Of a stretch of 64,000 nt of DNA, positions 51,216 through 58,758 are shown piece by piece; within the stretch, counting starts at the first letter, position 1; each line of letters begins with the position of its first letter. The notes under the pieces are model-generated. The model ran no database searches and was not told the DNA's origin. It saw only the letters and a program-made list of their open reading frames with translations. The position numbers and the translations under genes were made by a program. Source of the stretch: JAPWJZ01 sp964575605 (lineage in GTDB: Bacteria; Pseudomonadota; Alphaproteobacteria; Micavibrionales; UBA2020); NCBI GenBank assembly GCA_964575605.1, contig CAZNRN010000019.1, positions 1 to 64,000 on the forward strand, read 5' to 3'.

Positions 51216-51638
51216 TGTATTCAGTTCCTTTACAGGCGCGACGCCATACATCCCCATGCGACAAAAGGGGATAAGGGCGCGCCGATGTTTTGAAGAAGGC
51301 TGTACGGTTCAGTTCTAGACCAGGCTTTGTCCCATCTGCCTTGCGGGAGAGAGCGTCCTTGAAGGGGAGGTAGACGCTGCTTTAATCACCGGTAGTCCAA
51401 GTAGCCTGTCACAATCACCGTTGCCCGTTTAGGTACTGCCGCCAGCGGAAAAGTGGTTCCGGAGGGGAGGAGGTAAAACAGGCCAGACCTCAAAACTCGT
51501 TGACGTGACGCGCTTTCTCAACATGCAAAAAGCTATGGAAAAGCTACGTCTTTGTCGCATCTTCATTGTAGTCCCAACGGCACCGCGCACTCAATATATA
51601 TTTGGAACTATTCTAAGATGCTGGAATCGCGATACTTA
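51216..51638 (-). other. long rne leader region with anti-Shine-Dalgarno-like motifs
   Basis: Between rne and the divergent amidase are about 475 bases without a gene. Read on the rne strand, CCTCCTCCC (complement of 51465-51473) and ACCTCCCC (complement of 51364-51372) resemble the anti-Shine-Dalgarno end of 16S rRNA. The second lies in the loop of a 6-base stem, AGCGTC (51352-51357) with GACGCT (51373-51378). A long leader agrees with RNase E controlling its own mRNA. Whether a separate small RNA is made here cannot be told. Confidence 0.4.
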
Positions 51639-51668
51639 TTGTTAAGCGCTGCCGCTTGCGGATATACT
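51639..51668 (+). promoter_or_regulatory. promoter of the amidase gene
   Basis: TTGTTA (51639-51644) and TATACT (51663-51668) with an 18-base spacer, about 15 bases from the expected transcript start to the TTG at 51691. The region between is shared with the divergent rne leader. Confidence 0.5.
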
Positions 51669-51690
51669 GTTTCAAAGGACAGCTGGGTTA

Positions 51691-53106
51691 TTGGGGGCCT
51701 TGGCCGTGTGTTCGAGTCGCTTTGTTTTCATAGTATTGGCTTTACTGCTGTCGCTGGCGCCACAACTGGTGCTGGCGGCGAAATCCTATCCGCCCGCCTC
51801 GTCGCCCAAACCCACCACGCTGGGGCAGCTGAATTACAAGAGCGGCCGCAGCTCATCGCCGCCTGTACCCTTCGCGATCGAGGCGGTGAGGTTCGGGACC
51901 CACGCAGGGCAATCGCGCATCGTCATCGATTTCAACCAGAAGGGGGATTACCGCGTTTTCCACCTCGACGGCCCCACGCGCCTTGTCGTCGACCTGCCCG
52001 CGGGCAGCTGGCATGCGCCGAAATCGGGGCTGCTGACCGGACGCCTTGTGAAGGGCTACCGCAGCGGCGCGCTTGATGACGGCCTGACGCGCATCATCTT
52101 CGACCTCGGGGCGCCCGCGCTGGTGTCGCAGGCCTTCATGCTGCCGAAAACCTCGTTCAACCTCGACCGCCTTGTCATCGACCTCAAGCCCTCGACGGCG
52201 AACCTTTTCCAGGCGCACCTGACCGATGTATTCGGCAACGCGGCGCTGAGGGGTGCCGGCAAGGCAAGGCAGCCGCAATCCGAATTCGCGCGGCTGCAGG
52301 ACAGGCTGGCGCGTGAATCCGCGCCCGAAACAGAAATGCGCAGCGCCGCGCTTGTGCCGCCGCCCTTGCAGCCGCAGCAGGTACCGATGCGCAAATCCGG
52401 CACGTCCCGCAAATACACCATCGTTATCGACCCCGGCCATGGCGGCGAAGATCCTGGTGCGATCGGCGCCGGCGGCATACGCGAAAAAAACCTCACGCTG
52501 CAGGTCGCAAAAGAACTGCAGCGCCAGCTGGAAGAAACCGGGCGTTATAAAGTGGTGCTGACGCGCAAGACCGATGTGTATATCCGCCTGCGCGAGCGCG
52601 TGGCTTTCTCCCGCCGCGCCAAGGGTGATTTGTTCGTGTCGATCCACGCCGATAAAATCGGGCGCAAGAATGTCAGGGGCGCATCCATCTACACGCTCTC
52701 GGAAAAGGCGTCAGACAGCGAAACCGCGCGCCTTGCCGAGCAAGAAAACAATTCCGGCGTTGTGGCCGGCGTCGACCTTGCGGCCGAAAGCCAGGACGTC
52801 GCCGACATCCTTCTCGACCTTGCGATGCGCGAGAAAATGAACGAATCAAAACTGCTCGGCAAATACGTCGAGGAAGCCTTTATCAATAATAGCGTAAGAC
52901 TGTTGCCAAATTCCCACAGGGCTGCGGGCTTCGCTGTTTTGAAGGCGCCGGATGTGCCCTCGGTGCTGATCGAGACAGGCTTTTTATCCAATGCTGACGA
53001 GGCTAAACTGCTTACCTCGCCGCAATTCCAGCGTAAAATCGCAGGCGCGATTGTGGGCGGCATAGACGCCTATTTTCGAAAAATCCACTCCCTCCAGAAG
53101 CTCTGA
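51691..53106 (+). CDS. N-acetylmuramoyl-L-alanine amidase with AMIN domain (AmiC-like)
   Basis: A 471-residue periplasmic zinc amidase that cleaves peptidoglycan side chains at division. An N-terminal signal segment (about 8-29) is followed by an AMIN domain (about 55-160, binding of septal peptidoglycan), a linker and the Amidase_3 domain (about 243-465) with IVIDPGHGGEDPGAIG, REKNLTL and DLFVSIHADKI as zinc and catalytic motifs and VLIETGFLSNADE near the end. Start is TTG at 51691 (or GTG at 51706). Divergent from rne, a common alphaproteobacterial arrangement. Confidence 0.93.
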   Translation: MGALAVCSSRFVFIVLALLLSLAPQLVLAAKSYPPASSPKPTTLGQLNYKSGRSSSPPVPFAIEAVRFGTHAGQSRIVIDFNQKGDYRVFHLDGPTRLVVDLPAGSWHAPKSGLLTGRLVKGYRSGALDDGLTRIIFDLGAPALVSQAFMLPKTSFNLDRLVIDLKPSTANLFQAHLTDVFGNAALRGAGKARQPQSEFARLQDRLARESAPETEMRSAALVPPPLQPQQVPMRKSGTSRKYTIVIDPGHGGEDPGAIGAGGIREKNLTLQVAKELQRQLEETGRYKVVLTRKTDVYIRLRERVAFSRRAKGDLFVSIHADKIGRKNVRGASIYTLSEKASDSETARLAEQENNSGVVAGVDLAAESQDVADILLDLAMREKMNESKLLGKYVEEAFINNSVRLLPNSHRAAGFAVLKAPDVPSVLIETGFLSNADEAKLLTSPQFQRKIAGAIVGGIDAYFRKIHSLQKL

Positions 53107-53192
53107 TAAGGGTCCCTTAACCCTTGCAAGGTAACATCCGAATCCGGTAAGTCTCTGGACTTGCTACAGTATCTGTAGTAAAAAATACCTGT

Positions 53193-53204
53193 TACAACGT
53201 TGTA
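53193..53204. repeat. 12-base perfect palindrome upstream of a small lipoprotein
   Basis: TACAACGTTGTA is self-complementary and lies 44 bases before the start of the lipoprotein gene. A second inverted repeat, CTACAG/CTGTAG, is just upstream (53164-53178). Either could be an operator, but no regulator is known. Confidence 0.35.
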
Positions 53205-53247
53205 CAACTGCTCTCTCTCAGGGGGCAAACCAATAGAGGAAAAAACT

Positions 53248-53412
53248 ATGAAACGCTCTCTCACCGTTCTTTCGATGTTCGCTCTGCTCGTCGTCGCAGC
53301 TTGCCAAAACAACGGCACCTGGACCCCGATGTCTTCGGGCCGCACTGCAGGCGAAGGCCAAGTCGTCGAACAAAAAGCCGATACCGCCGTCCGCCACTCG
53401 CTGACGAAGTAA
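53248..53412 (+). CDS. small lipoprotein
   Basis: A 54-residue protein with a lipoprotein signal peptide: MKRSLTVLSMFALLVVAAC, giving C19 as the lipid-carrying residue and a mature part of about 36 residues (QNNGTWTPMSSGRTAGEGQ...). GAGGA precedes the ATG at 53248; an upstream ATG at 53200 has no such site and would bury the signal. A strong terminator follows. Short lipoproteins of this style (entericidin-like in size) vary greatly, so no function is assigned. Confidence 0.75.
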   Translation: MKRSLTVLSMFALLVVAACQNNGTWTPMSSGRTAGEGQVVEQKADTAVRHSLTK

Positions 53413-53440
53413 TCGCTTTATCCCGCAAGGGATACAACAG

Positions 53441-53473
53441 CCGCGCCAGGTGTTTCACCGGCGCGGTTTTTGT
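53441..53473 (+). terminator. intrinsic terminator after the small lipoprotein gene
   Basis: CCGCGCC (53441-53447), a bulged A and GGTG pair with CACC and GGCGCGG (ending 53466) around a TTT loop. TTTTTG follows. Strong GC-rich stem with T-run. Confidence 0.88.
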
Positions 53474-53561
53474 TTGTCCGTTTTTTAAAAGCTTTAATCG
53501 GCCGTGCGTTGTGCCTGTCTCCCCTCTCCCAAAGGGTGAGGGCAGAAACAGGTGTTCCCTT

Positions 53562-54758
53562 TTAATTGTAAGACTGGTTGTGCGGGCGTTCCTGCGCCGA
53601 TGATTTCGCACCCGACCCGCGCGTCGCGATCAGCACGGGATAGCCGCGGCGGTCGCGTACCGCGCGCTCGGCGGTCGACCAGTCGATGCGGCCGGAAAAT
53701 TCGCCCGCGGCCTCGGCGATCGTCTTGCGCAGGCCTTCCGACATCGGCTTCGGCGACACGACGCCGTCGATCTCGATATTGTTGCTCTGCAGTTTCGAGG
53801 GGTTCGCCTCGAGGTAAAGGCCGTCGCCGACCCAGGCCACCAGTACGGGCTGGTCGACTACGGTTACTTTGGTTCCGGGGCCTGCCATGCCGAACAGCTG
53901 CACGATGTCCTCGGGATACAGGCGCATGCAGCCTGAACTGACGCGGCGTCCGATGCCCCAGGGCTTGTTCGAGCCGTGTATTAAAAATTCCGGCCAGCCA
54001 AGGTACATGGCATGGGTGCCCAAGGGGTTGGCGGCGCCCGGCGAAATGGCCGACGGCAGCCATGGTTTGTCTTTCCTCATGCGGGGCGTCGGGTACCAGG
54101 TCGGCCCCGCCACCTTGCGCACGATGTGTGTTTCGCCGATCGGCGTCTCGAGGCCTTCGCGGCCGATGCCGATTGCGTAGGAAATCGGCGCGCGGCCGGG
54201 CACGAAATAATACATGCGCATCTTGCCAAGGTTGACGACGATGCCGTCCTGCCTGGCGCGTGGCAATAGGTTGAACGAGGGGATGACCAGCGTGTCGCCC
54301 GGCAGCGGCGCCCAGGGGTCGACGCCGGGGTTGGCGGCGCGCAGCTCGACATAGCCAAGCCCGAAATGGCGCGCGATATCGGCGAAAGTGTCTTCTTCGC
54401 CAACCGTATAGGTGCCCAGCTCGCCGATGGCCGTGCGCGAATTCACGGGATAGGGCGGCAGCGGCACGTTCTCGTCGATGTCTTTCAGCGGCAGGGGGCC
54501 TTCGTCGGTCGCGGCCTCGGCGGCGCCGCGCTTTAGCGGGCGCGGCAGGCTGGCGCCAGAAGCATTAGTGCTGTTGGACGCAGGCTCCACCTTGCGCGTG
54601 ATGGTGGTTTTCTTCTTCACCTGCTTGGCGACAACCGGTTTTTTCGACGGCTTGCCCATGATGCTGCCCGGCGCGGAATCGGCGGGGGAGGCCGCTGCGA
54701 GCATCAAGCCCGTCACGGCGGCGATTATTATGGAAGATAGGCTTTTTTGTGCAGACAT
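53562..54758 (-). CDS. L,D-transpeptidase with LysM-like domain
   Basis: A 398-residue secreted protein. A signal peptide (about 1-28) is followed by a basic linker, a LysM-type peptidoglycan-binding segment (YTVGEEDTFADIARHFGLGYVELRAANPGVDPWAPLPGDTLVIP, about 118-160) and the YkuD catalytic domain, with the active-site motif HGSNKPWGIGRRVSSGCMRLYPEDI carrying the catalytic Cys, His and Arg. Such enzymes make 3-3 peptidoglycan cross-links or attach lipoproteins. Convergent with the lipoprotein gene and divergent from a GNAT gene. Confidence 0.92.
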   Translation of the reverse strand: MSAQKSLSSIIIAAVTGLMLAAASPADSAPGSIMGKPSKKPVVAKQVKKKTTITRKVEPASNSTNASGASLPRPLKRGAAEAATDEGPLPLKDIDENVPLPPYPVNSRTAIGELGTYTVGEEDTFADIARHFGLGYVELRAANPGVDPWAPLPGDTLVIPSFNLLPRARQDGIVVNLGKMRMYYFVPGRAPISYAIGIGREGLETPIGETHIVRKVAGPTWYPTPRMRKDKPWLPSAISPGAANPLGTHAMYLGWPEFLIHGSNKPWGIGRRVSSGCMRLYPEDIVQLFGMAGPGTKVTVVDQPVLVAWVGDGLYLEANPSKLQSNNIEIDGVVSPKPMSEGLRKTIAEAAGEFSGRIDWSTAERAVRDRRGYPVLIATRGSGAKSSAQERPHNQSYN

Positions 54759-54849
54759 CCGAAGTCCCTTTTGCCCTCAATATAGATGATATATTCTCTA
54801 AAAACAGTATTTTTAAGGCCTTTCCCGTGCGAAGGGGCGCAAAAACCAT

Positions 54850-55458
54850 ATGGTCCTGCAGCTTTTCAAGAGTGACAGCCTCGTCGACCCGCAATGCATC
54901 ACGGGCGAGCGCATTTATATCCGTCCGCCGCAACGTGCCGACTGGAAACAATGGGTCGAGGTGCGCAGCCGTAACTACGGTTTCCTGAAACCCTGGAGCC
55001 CGCAGGCGACGCTCACCAACATCACGCGTGACGGCTATTTCCAGCGCCTTGCCACCTACCAGTCCGACTGGCGTGACGACCATGCCTATGTCTTCTTCGT
55101 CTTCCGCTATGACACCGACCAGCTGATCGGCAGCGTTGCCGTCAACAACATCGTGCGCGGCGCGGGGCAGATGGCCACCATCGGCTACTGGATGGACGAG
55201 CGCGAAACCAAGCAGGGCTTCATGACCGAAGCCTTGTTATTGGCCTGCCAGTTCTCCTTCCGCGCGCTGAAACTCCACCGTTTGCAGGCCGGTACGCTGC
55301 CCGAGAACGAGGCCAGCCAGAAAGTCTTGAAAAACTGCGGCTTCCAGCCCGAGGGCATGGCGCGCAAGTACATCAAGATTGCAGGCGAATGGCGCGACCA
55401 CCAGATTTTCTCGCTGCTGCGGGAGGAATTTATTTCACTGGCCGAACCGGTCGCCTAG
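54850..55458 (+). CDS. RimJ/RimL-like GNAT acetyltransferase
   Basis: A 202-residue GNAT of the ribosomal-protein-alanine acetyltransferase group. It has the layout of RimJ: GERIYIRPPQRADWKQWVEVR near the start, IGYWMDERETKQGFMTEALLLACQFSF (acetyl-CoA region, about 115-141) and LHRLQAGTLPENEASQKVLKNCGFQPEGMARKYIKIAGEWRDH at the end. The usual target of RimJ is ribosomal protein S5, but other targets are possible. The stop overlaps the convergent YqgE gene by four bases. Confidence 0.9.
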   Translation: MVLQLFKSDSLVDPQCITGERIYIRPPQRADWKQWVEVRSRNYGFLKPWSPQATLTNITRDGYFQRLATYQSDWRDDHAYVFFVFRYDTDQLIGSVAVNNIVRGAGQMATIGYWMDERETKQGFMTEALLLACQFSFRALKLHRLQAGTLPENEASQKVLKNCGFQPEGMARKYIKIAGEWRDHQIFSLLREEFISLAEPVA

Positions 55459-56072
55459 GCGTGGCCGATATCGGCTGACAGGATGGCGGGATCGATGCCG
55501 ATGCGCGCCAGCGCCATATCCCACTTCTTCGCAATCTCGGTGCCGAACAGCAAATCATCGTCGGGCGGGCAGGTGAGCCATGAATTGGCCTGCATCTCGG
55601 CCTCCAGCTGCCCCGCGCCCCAGCCCGCATAGCCAAGGGCGAAGATGCTGCGCGCCGGGCCTTTGCCCTCTGCAATCGCCTTCAGGATATCGACGGTGCC
55701 GGTGACGCAGAGCTGGTCGTTGATGCGCACGGTATCCTCGCGCATGAAATCGGTCGAATGCAGCACGAAACCGCGCCCTGTTTCGACGGGTCCGCCGAAG
55801 TGGACGACAGGTTCCACCACCAGCTGCGATTTCGGCAGGTGCAGCTGGCTGAGCAAATCACGGAACTGCACGTCGGGCAGCCGCTGGTTGACGACGATGC
55901 CCATCGCGCCCGCGGAACTATGCGCGCACATATAGACGACGCTCTTGGTAAAGAAGCCGTCATGCAGCGACGGCATGGCGATCAGCAGCCGGTTGCGGAA
56001 CGGGCTGTCCTCGTCCTTCATCAGCAAGGGATCCATTTTCTGCGGGACGTCGGGTGTCTTGCGTGTTGCCAT
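55455..56072 (-). CDS. YqgE/AlgH family protein
   Basis: A 205-residue cytoplasmic protein of the YqgE (DUF179) family. Hallmarks are RNRLLIAMPSLHDGFFTKSVVYMCAHSSAGAMGIVVNQRLPD, VHFGGPVETGRGFVLHS and GYAGWGAGQLEAEMQANSWL. AlgH was tied to alginate regulation in Pseudomonas, but a general function is not known. In many alphaproteobacteria it is near cell envelope genes. The last four bases overlap the convergent RimJ-like gene. Confidence 0.92.
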   Translation of the reverse strand: MATRKTPDVPQKMDPLLMKDEDSPFRNRLLIAMPSLHDGFFTKSVVYMCAHSSAGAMGIVVNQRLPDVQFRDLLSQLHLPKSQLVVEPVVHFGGPVETGRGFVLHSTDFMREDTVRINDQLCVTGTVDILKAIAEGKGPARSIFALGYAGWGAGQLEAEMQANSWLTCPPDDDLLFGTEIAKKWDMALARIGIDPAILSADIGHA

Positions 56073-56158
56073 TATTTCATATTAGCAAAAAAGGCTTAAC
56101 AGAGCGGTAAGTGGCCGAAGGCACTGTAATTACGGGGTAATCCCGCGTCAATCCGGCA

Positions 56159-57100
56159 TCAGGGCGCTGGCGGCTTTTTCAGTCGGATGGGCTTTATTTT
56201 CATGTGGTTTGCAGCCCCTTCATAGACCTTCCCGACCTCCGCCGTAACGCGCTTTTCATAGGCCGCCTCGAATAACGGCACGATAGCGGGGTTGTTGGCG
56301 GCGATGGCGGCTTCGTAATTCGTCAGTCCCGCCAGGTTTTCGCGCAGGATATCCGCGCCGCCTTCGATCAGCGCGCCGACAGCTTTCGGCGACGGGTCGC
56401 GTTCCATGCAAAGCGCGTTCAGCGGCGTTTCGCCGTAATTATTCACCGCGTCGACATTCGCGCCCAGTTCAAGCAGCTTCTTGATGGTGGCAGCGGGGTC
56501 TTTCATGTCTTTCGCGGATTTCGCGACAAGGTGGACGGCCGTGTCGCCGTGGTGGTCGGGGCTGTCGACGTCAACGCCTTCTTTCGCCGAGATGACTTCC
56601 AGCACGTTCACATTGCCGCGCCGCGCCGCGTCGCGGAAAGTCTTGCCCAGCGTTTCCAGGCCATATCCTTCCAGCAGGGCATGGATCGTTTCGTACTCGT
56701 TTACCGGCGCTTTTTCGGCGAGGTCGAACACCGTGCCGCTGTCGAAACCCATGCTGCGGTCGGCGCCGTTTTTCACCAGCATCTTCACCATCTTGTCATG
56801 GCCGTGGCGCGCAGCGACGTGCAGGGCGGTGCGGCCGTCGGGGCCGATCATGTTGACGGTCGCGCCGCGCTTGATCAAAAGTTCTGCCGCGTCGATGCGG
56901 TTGTCCTTCACGGCGGCGCATAAAATCGATTCCTGACCCGACCAGCCGTCGCGCCTGCAGGTGCCGTCAACGCCGGCACCCTTGTCGAGCAGCTCTTCCA
57001 TCGCCCGCAAATCGCCCTGCGTCGTGGCGCGGAACAGCGCCACGTTGAGGTCGGCGAAGTTCTTGATGCGTTTCTGGTATTCGTTGTAGTCGTCGGCCAT
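56159..57100 (-). CDS. ankyrin repeat protein
   Basis: A 313-residue protein starting MADDYNEYQKRI, with AAAGGA upstream of the ATG at 57100. About six to seven ankyrin repeats fill residues 15-270 (for example GPDGRTALHVAARHGHDKMVKMLVKNGADRSMGFD). The end has a short helix and then the tail HMKIKPIRLKKPPAP, nearly the same as at the end of the gene at 33035. Soluble, no signal peptide. It is head to head with the membrane protein gene at 57238, which carries the same tail type. Confidence 0.88.
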   Translation of the reverse strand: MADDYNEYQKRIKNFADLNVALFRATTQGDLRAMEELLDKGAGVDGTCRRDGWSGQESILCAAVKDNRIDAAELLIKRGATVNMIGPDGRTALHVAARHGHDKMVKMLVKNGADRSMGFDSGTVFDLAEKAPVNEYETIHALLEGYGLETLGKTFRDAARRGNVNVLEVISAKEGVDVDSPDHHGDTAVHLVAKSAKDMKDPAATIKKLLELGANVDAVNNYGETPLNALCMERDPSPKAVGALIEGGADILRENLAGLTNYEAAIAANNPAIVPLFEAAYEKRVTAEVGKVYEGAANHMKIKPIRLKKPPAP

Positions 57101-57187
57101 GGTTTGTCCTTTTGTGCCCCGATTCCAGGGCAAAAACAGCCTACTACAGCTTTATGGCAAAAACAAACCCGCGGGAAGGGAATCTAT

Positions 57188-57217
57188 TTGACATAATATG
57201 GCAAATTGGGGTATCCT
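57188..57217 (+). promoter_or_regulatory. promoter of the tail-bearing membrane protein gene
   Basis: TTGACA (57188-57193) and TATCCT (57212-57217) with an 18-base spacer; the -35 continues TTGACATAAT. The same -10 and spacing are found at 15328-15357. Confidence 0.55.
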
Positions 57218-57237
57218 GACCCACTTTTCAACGTGAG

Positions 57238-57774
57238 ATGACAGAGATGATGCTGCCCAAAAAACCCGAAAAGATGACCGACGAGGAGCTGGAGAAGGGC
57301 CTGAAACAGGCTGACCGCAACCAGCAGGTCCTGCATAAATACCATTCCAAGGCGGCGGGCCCCGTGGCCTGCGGCCTTATCGCCGCGGCCTGGTGGGTGG
57401 GCAAGGCGGCTTTTGCTTCGGGCAACCTTTACCTGATGCTGGGCGGCATGGTGGGGGCGGCGGCTATTCCTGCGGTCGGCGCGATTGTCTATGCCATCGG
57501 CTGGACGCGCATCTGCAACGGCTTGTTCGGCAAGTGGAACAAGGACAAGGAAAAGATCGGCAAGGAGCAAAAGAAACGCGCCTTCGAAAAAACGCCCGAG
57601 TTCATCGAGGCCGCGATAAAATTGAAGAACGACGTCAAGCGCGCCATCAGCGACGCTTTCGAGCGCGCGGTGCACGGCGGCACATCCAAAGACATGAAGG
57701 TGAAAAAGCCTCTCCAGCTCAAAAACACCACGGCCGCGCCGCCGAAGAAAAAACCGCTCTTCAAGTTCAAGTAA
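57238..57774 (+). CDS. two-helix membrane protein with ankyrin-type C-terminal tail
   Basis: A 178-residue protein. An acidic/basic N-terminal helix (about 4-40) precedes two transmembrane helices (about 43-62 and 68-92), then a Lys/Glu-rich cytoplasmic helix (about 100-140) and the ending DMKVKKPLQLKN, followed by a Lys/Pro-rich segment and PLFKFK. The tail resembles those of the six ankyrin proteins in this window although no ankyrin repeat is present. It is divergent from one of them and has its own promoter. An ATG at 57247 is an alternative start. Family unknown. Confidence 0.75.
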   Translation: MTEMMLPKKPEKMTDEELEKGLKQADRNQQVLHKYHSKAAGPVACGLIAAAWWVGKAAFASGNLYLMLGGMVGAAAIPAVGAIVYAIGWTRICNGLFGKWNKDKEKIGKEQKKRAFEKTPEFIEAAIKLKNDVKRAISDAFERAVHGGTSKDMKVKKPLQLKNTTAAPPKKKPLFKFK

Positions 57775-58758
57775 TCAGTTTTTGTTTTTCTTCTGCACGT
57801 CGCGCCATTTGCCGACGTTGCGGTCGTGCTCGGCCAGCGTCTTTGCAAAGGCATGGCCGCCCGTGCCGTCGGCGACGAAATAGATGTATTCATGCGCCTC
57901 GGGGTTCATCACCGCCTCCAGCGACGCGCGGCCGGGGTTGGCGATGGGCGTCGGCGGCAGGCCTTTGGTGACATAGGTGTTATAGGGCGAAGGCGTGTTG
58001 AGGTCGGTGCGCAGCAGCGGGCGGTCCAGCTTCTCGCGCCCCCCCGTAATCGCGTAAATCACCGTCGGGTCCGATTGCAGCGGCATATCGATTTTCAGGC
58101 GGTTGTAAAACACGCCAGCCACCTTCGCGCGCTCTGCCGCGATGCCGGTTTCTTTTTCGACGATGGAGGCCAGCACCACCGCTTCCTCCGGCGATTTCAG
58201 GATATTGCCCTCGGCGCGCTTCGACCATGTCTCGGCGAGCGTGTCCTGCATTTCCTTCTTCATGCGCTCCAGCAGCGTCTCGCGCTTTTCGTGGAAGGTA
58301 TAGTTATAGGTTTCGGGCAGCAGCGAACCGTCGGGCGGCGTCGCGGTAACCGTGCCCTCCATCGCCTCGGCGGCGTTCAGCAGCGCGACGATTTCCGTCG
58401 AGGTCAGGCCCTCGGGGATGGTTAATTGACGTTGATATACCTTGCCCGATTGCAGCGTCTCGATCACTTCCTCGGTGCTGGCGTGTTCCTTGATTTCGTA
58501 TTCGCCGGCACGCAGGGGGCCCTTGCCCTTCATCAGGAAGGCGCCCGCGCGGAAGATGTTTTCGTCGTCAATCGCGCCTGCTTCTTTCAGCACGCCGGCG
58601 ATTTTCTTGCCGGAGGAGCCGGGCTCGATATAAATCAGCGTGGTCTGTTGCAGCGGCCCCGGTGCCGGCAGCACGGCCTGCATGTACAGCCAGCCCGCCG
58701 CCGCGGCGCAACCGCCCAGCAGCAGCATAAAGGCGACGAATGCGATAAAACCCTTCAA
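57775..58758 (-). CDS. mltG: endolytic transglycosylase MltG
   Basis: A 327-residue YceG-family enzyme that cuts nascent peptidoglycan strands and so helps end glycan polymerisation. An N-terminal transmembrane helix (about 4-24) is followed by a LysM-like region and the catalytic domain with ASIVEKETGIAAERAKVAGVFYNRLKIDMPLQSDPTVIYA, containing the catalytic Glu. SPYNTYVTKGLPPTPIANPG follows near residue 270. It starts just after the fabF stop, the common alphaproteobacterial order fabF-mltG. Confidence 0.95.
   Translation of the reverse strand: MKGFIAFVAFMLLLGGCAAAAGWLYMQAVLPAPGPLQQTTLIYIEPGSSGKKIAGVLKEAGAIDDENIFRAGAFLMKGKGPLRAGEYEIKEHASTEEVIETLQSGKVYQRQLTIPEGLTSTEIVALLNAAEAMEGTVTATPPDGSLLPETYNYTFHEKRETLLERMKKEMQDTLAETWSKRAEGNILKSPEEAVVLASIVEKETGIAAERAKVAGVFYNRLKIDMPLQSDPTVIYAITGGREKLDRPLLRTDLNTPSPYNTYVTKGLPPTPIANPGRASLEAVMNPEAHEYIYFVADGTGGHAFAKTLAEHDRNVGKWRDVQKKNKN

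Noticed and set aside
48654..51293. Long open frames antisense to rne (48654-49202 and 49668-51293)
   Set aside because: They mirror the Gly/Arg- and Glu-rich low-complexity parts and the catalytic core of RNase E; the translations look like shadow sequence and have no ribosome site or family match.
51341..51400. GCGGGAGAG resembling a glycine riboswitch on the plus strand
   Set aside because: The other conserved parts of the glycine aptamer are absent, and the downstream gene is an amidase, not a glycine gene.
53108..53125. AAGGGT/ACCCTT inverted repeat just after the amidase stop
   Set aside because: The stem is six bases with no T-run, too weak to call a terminator.
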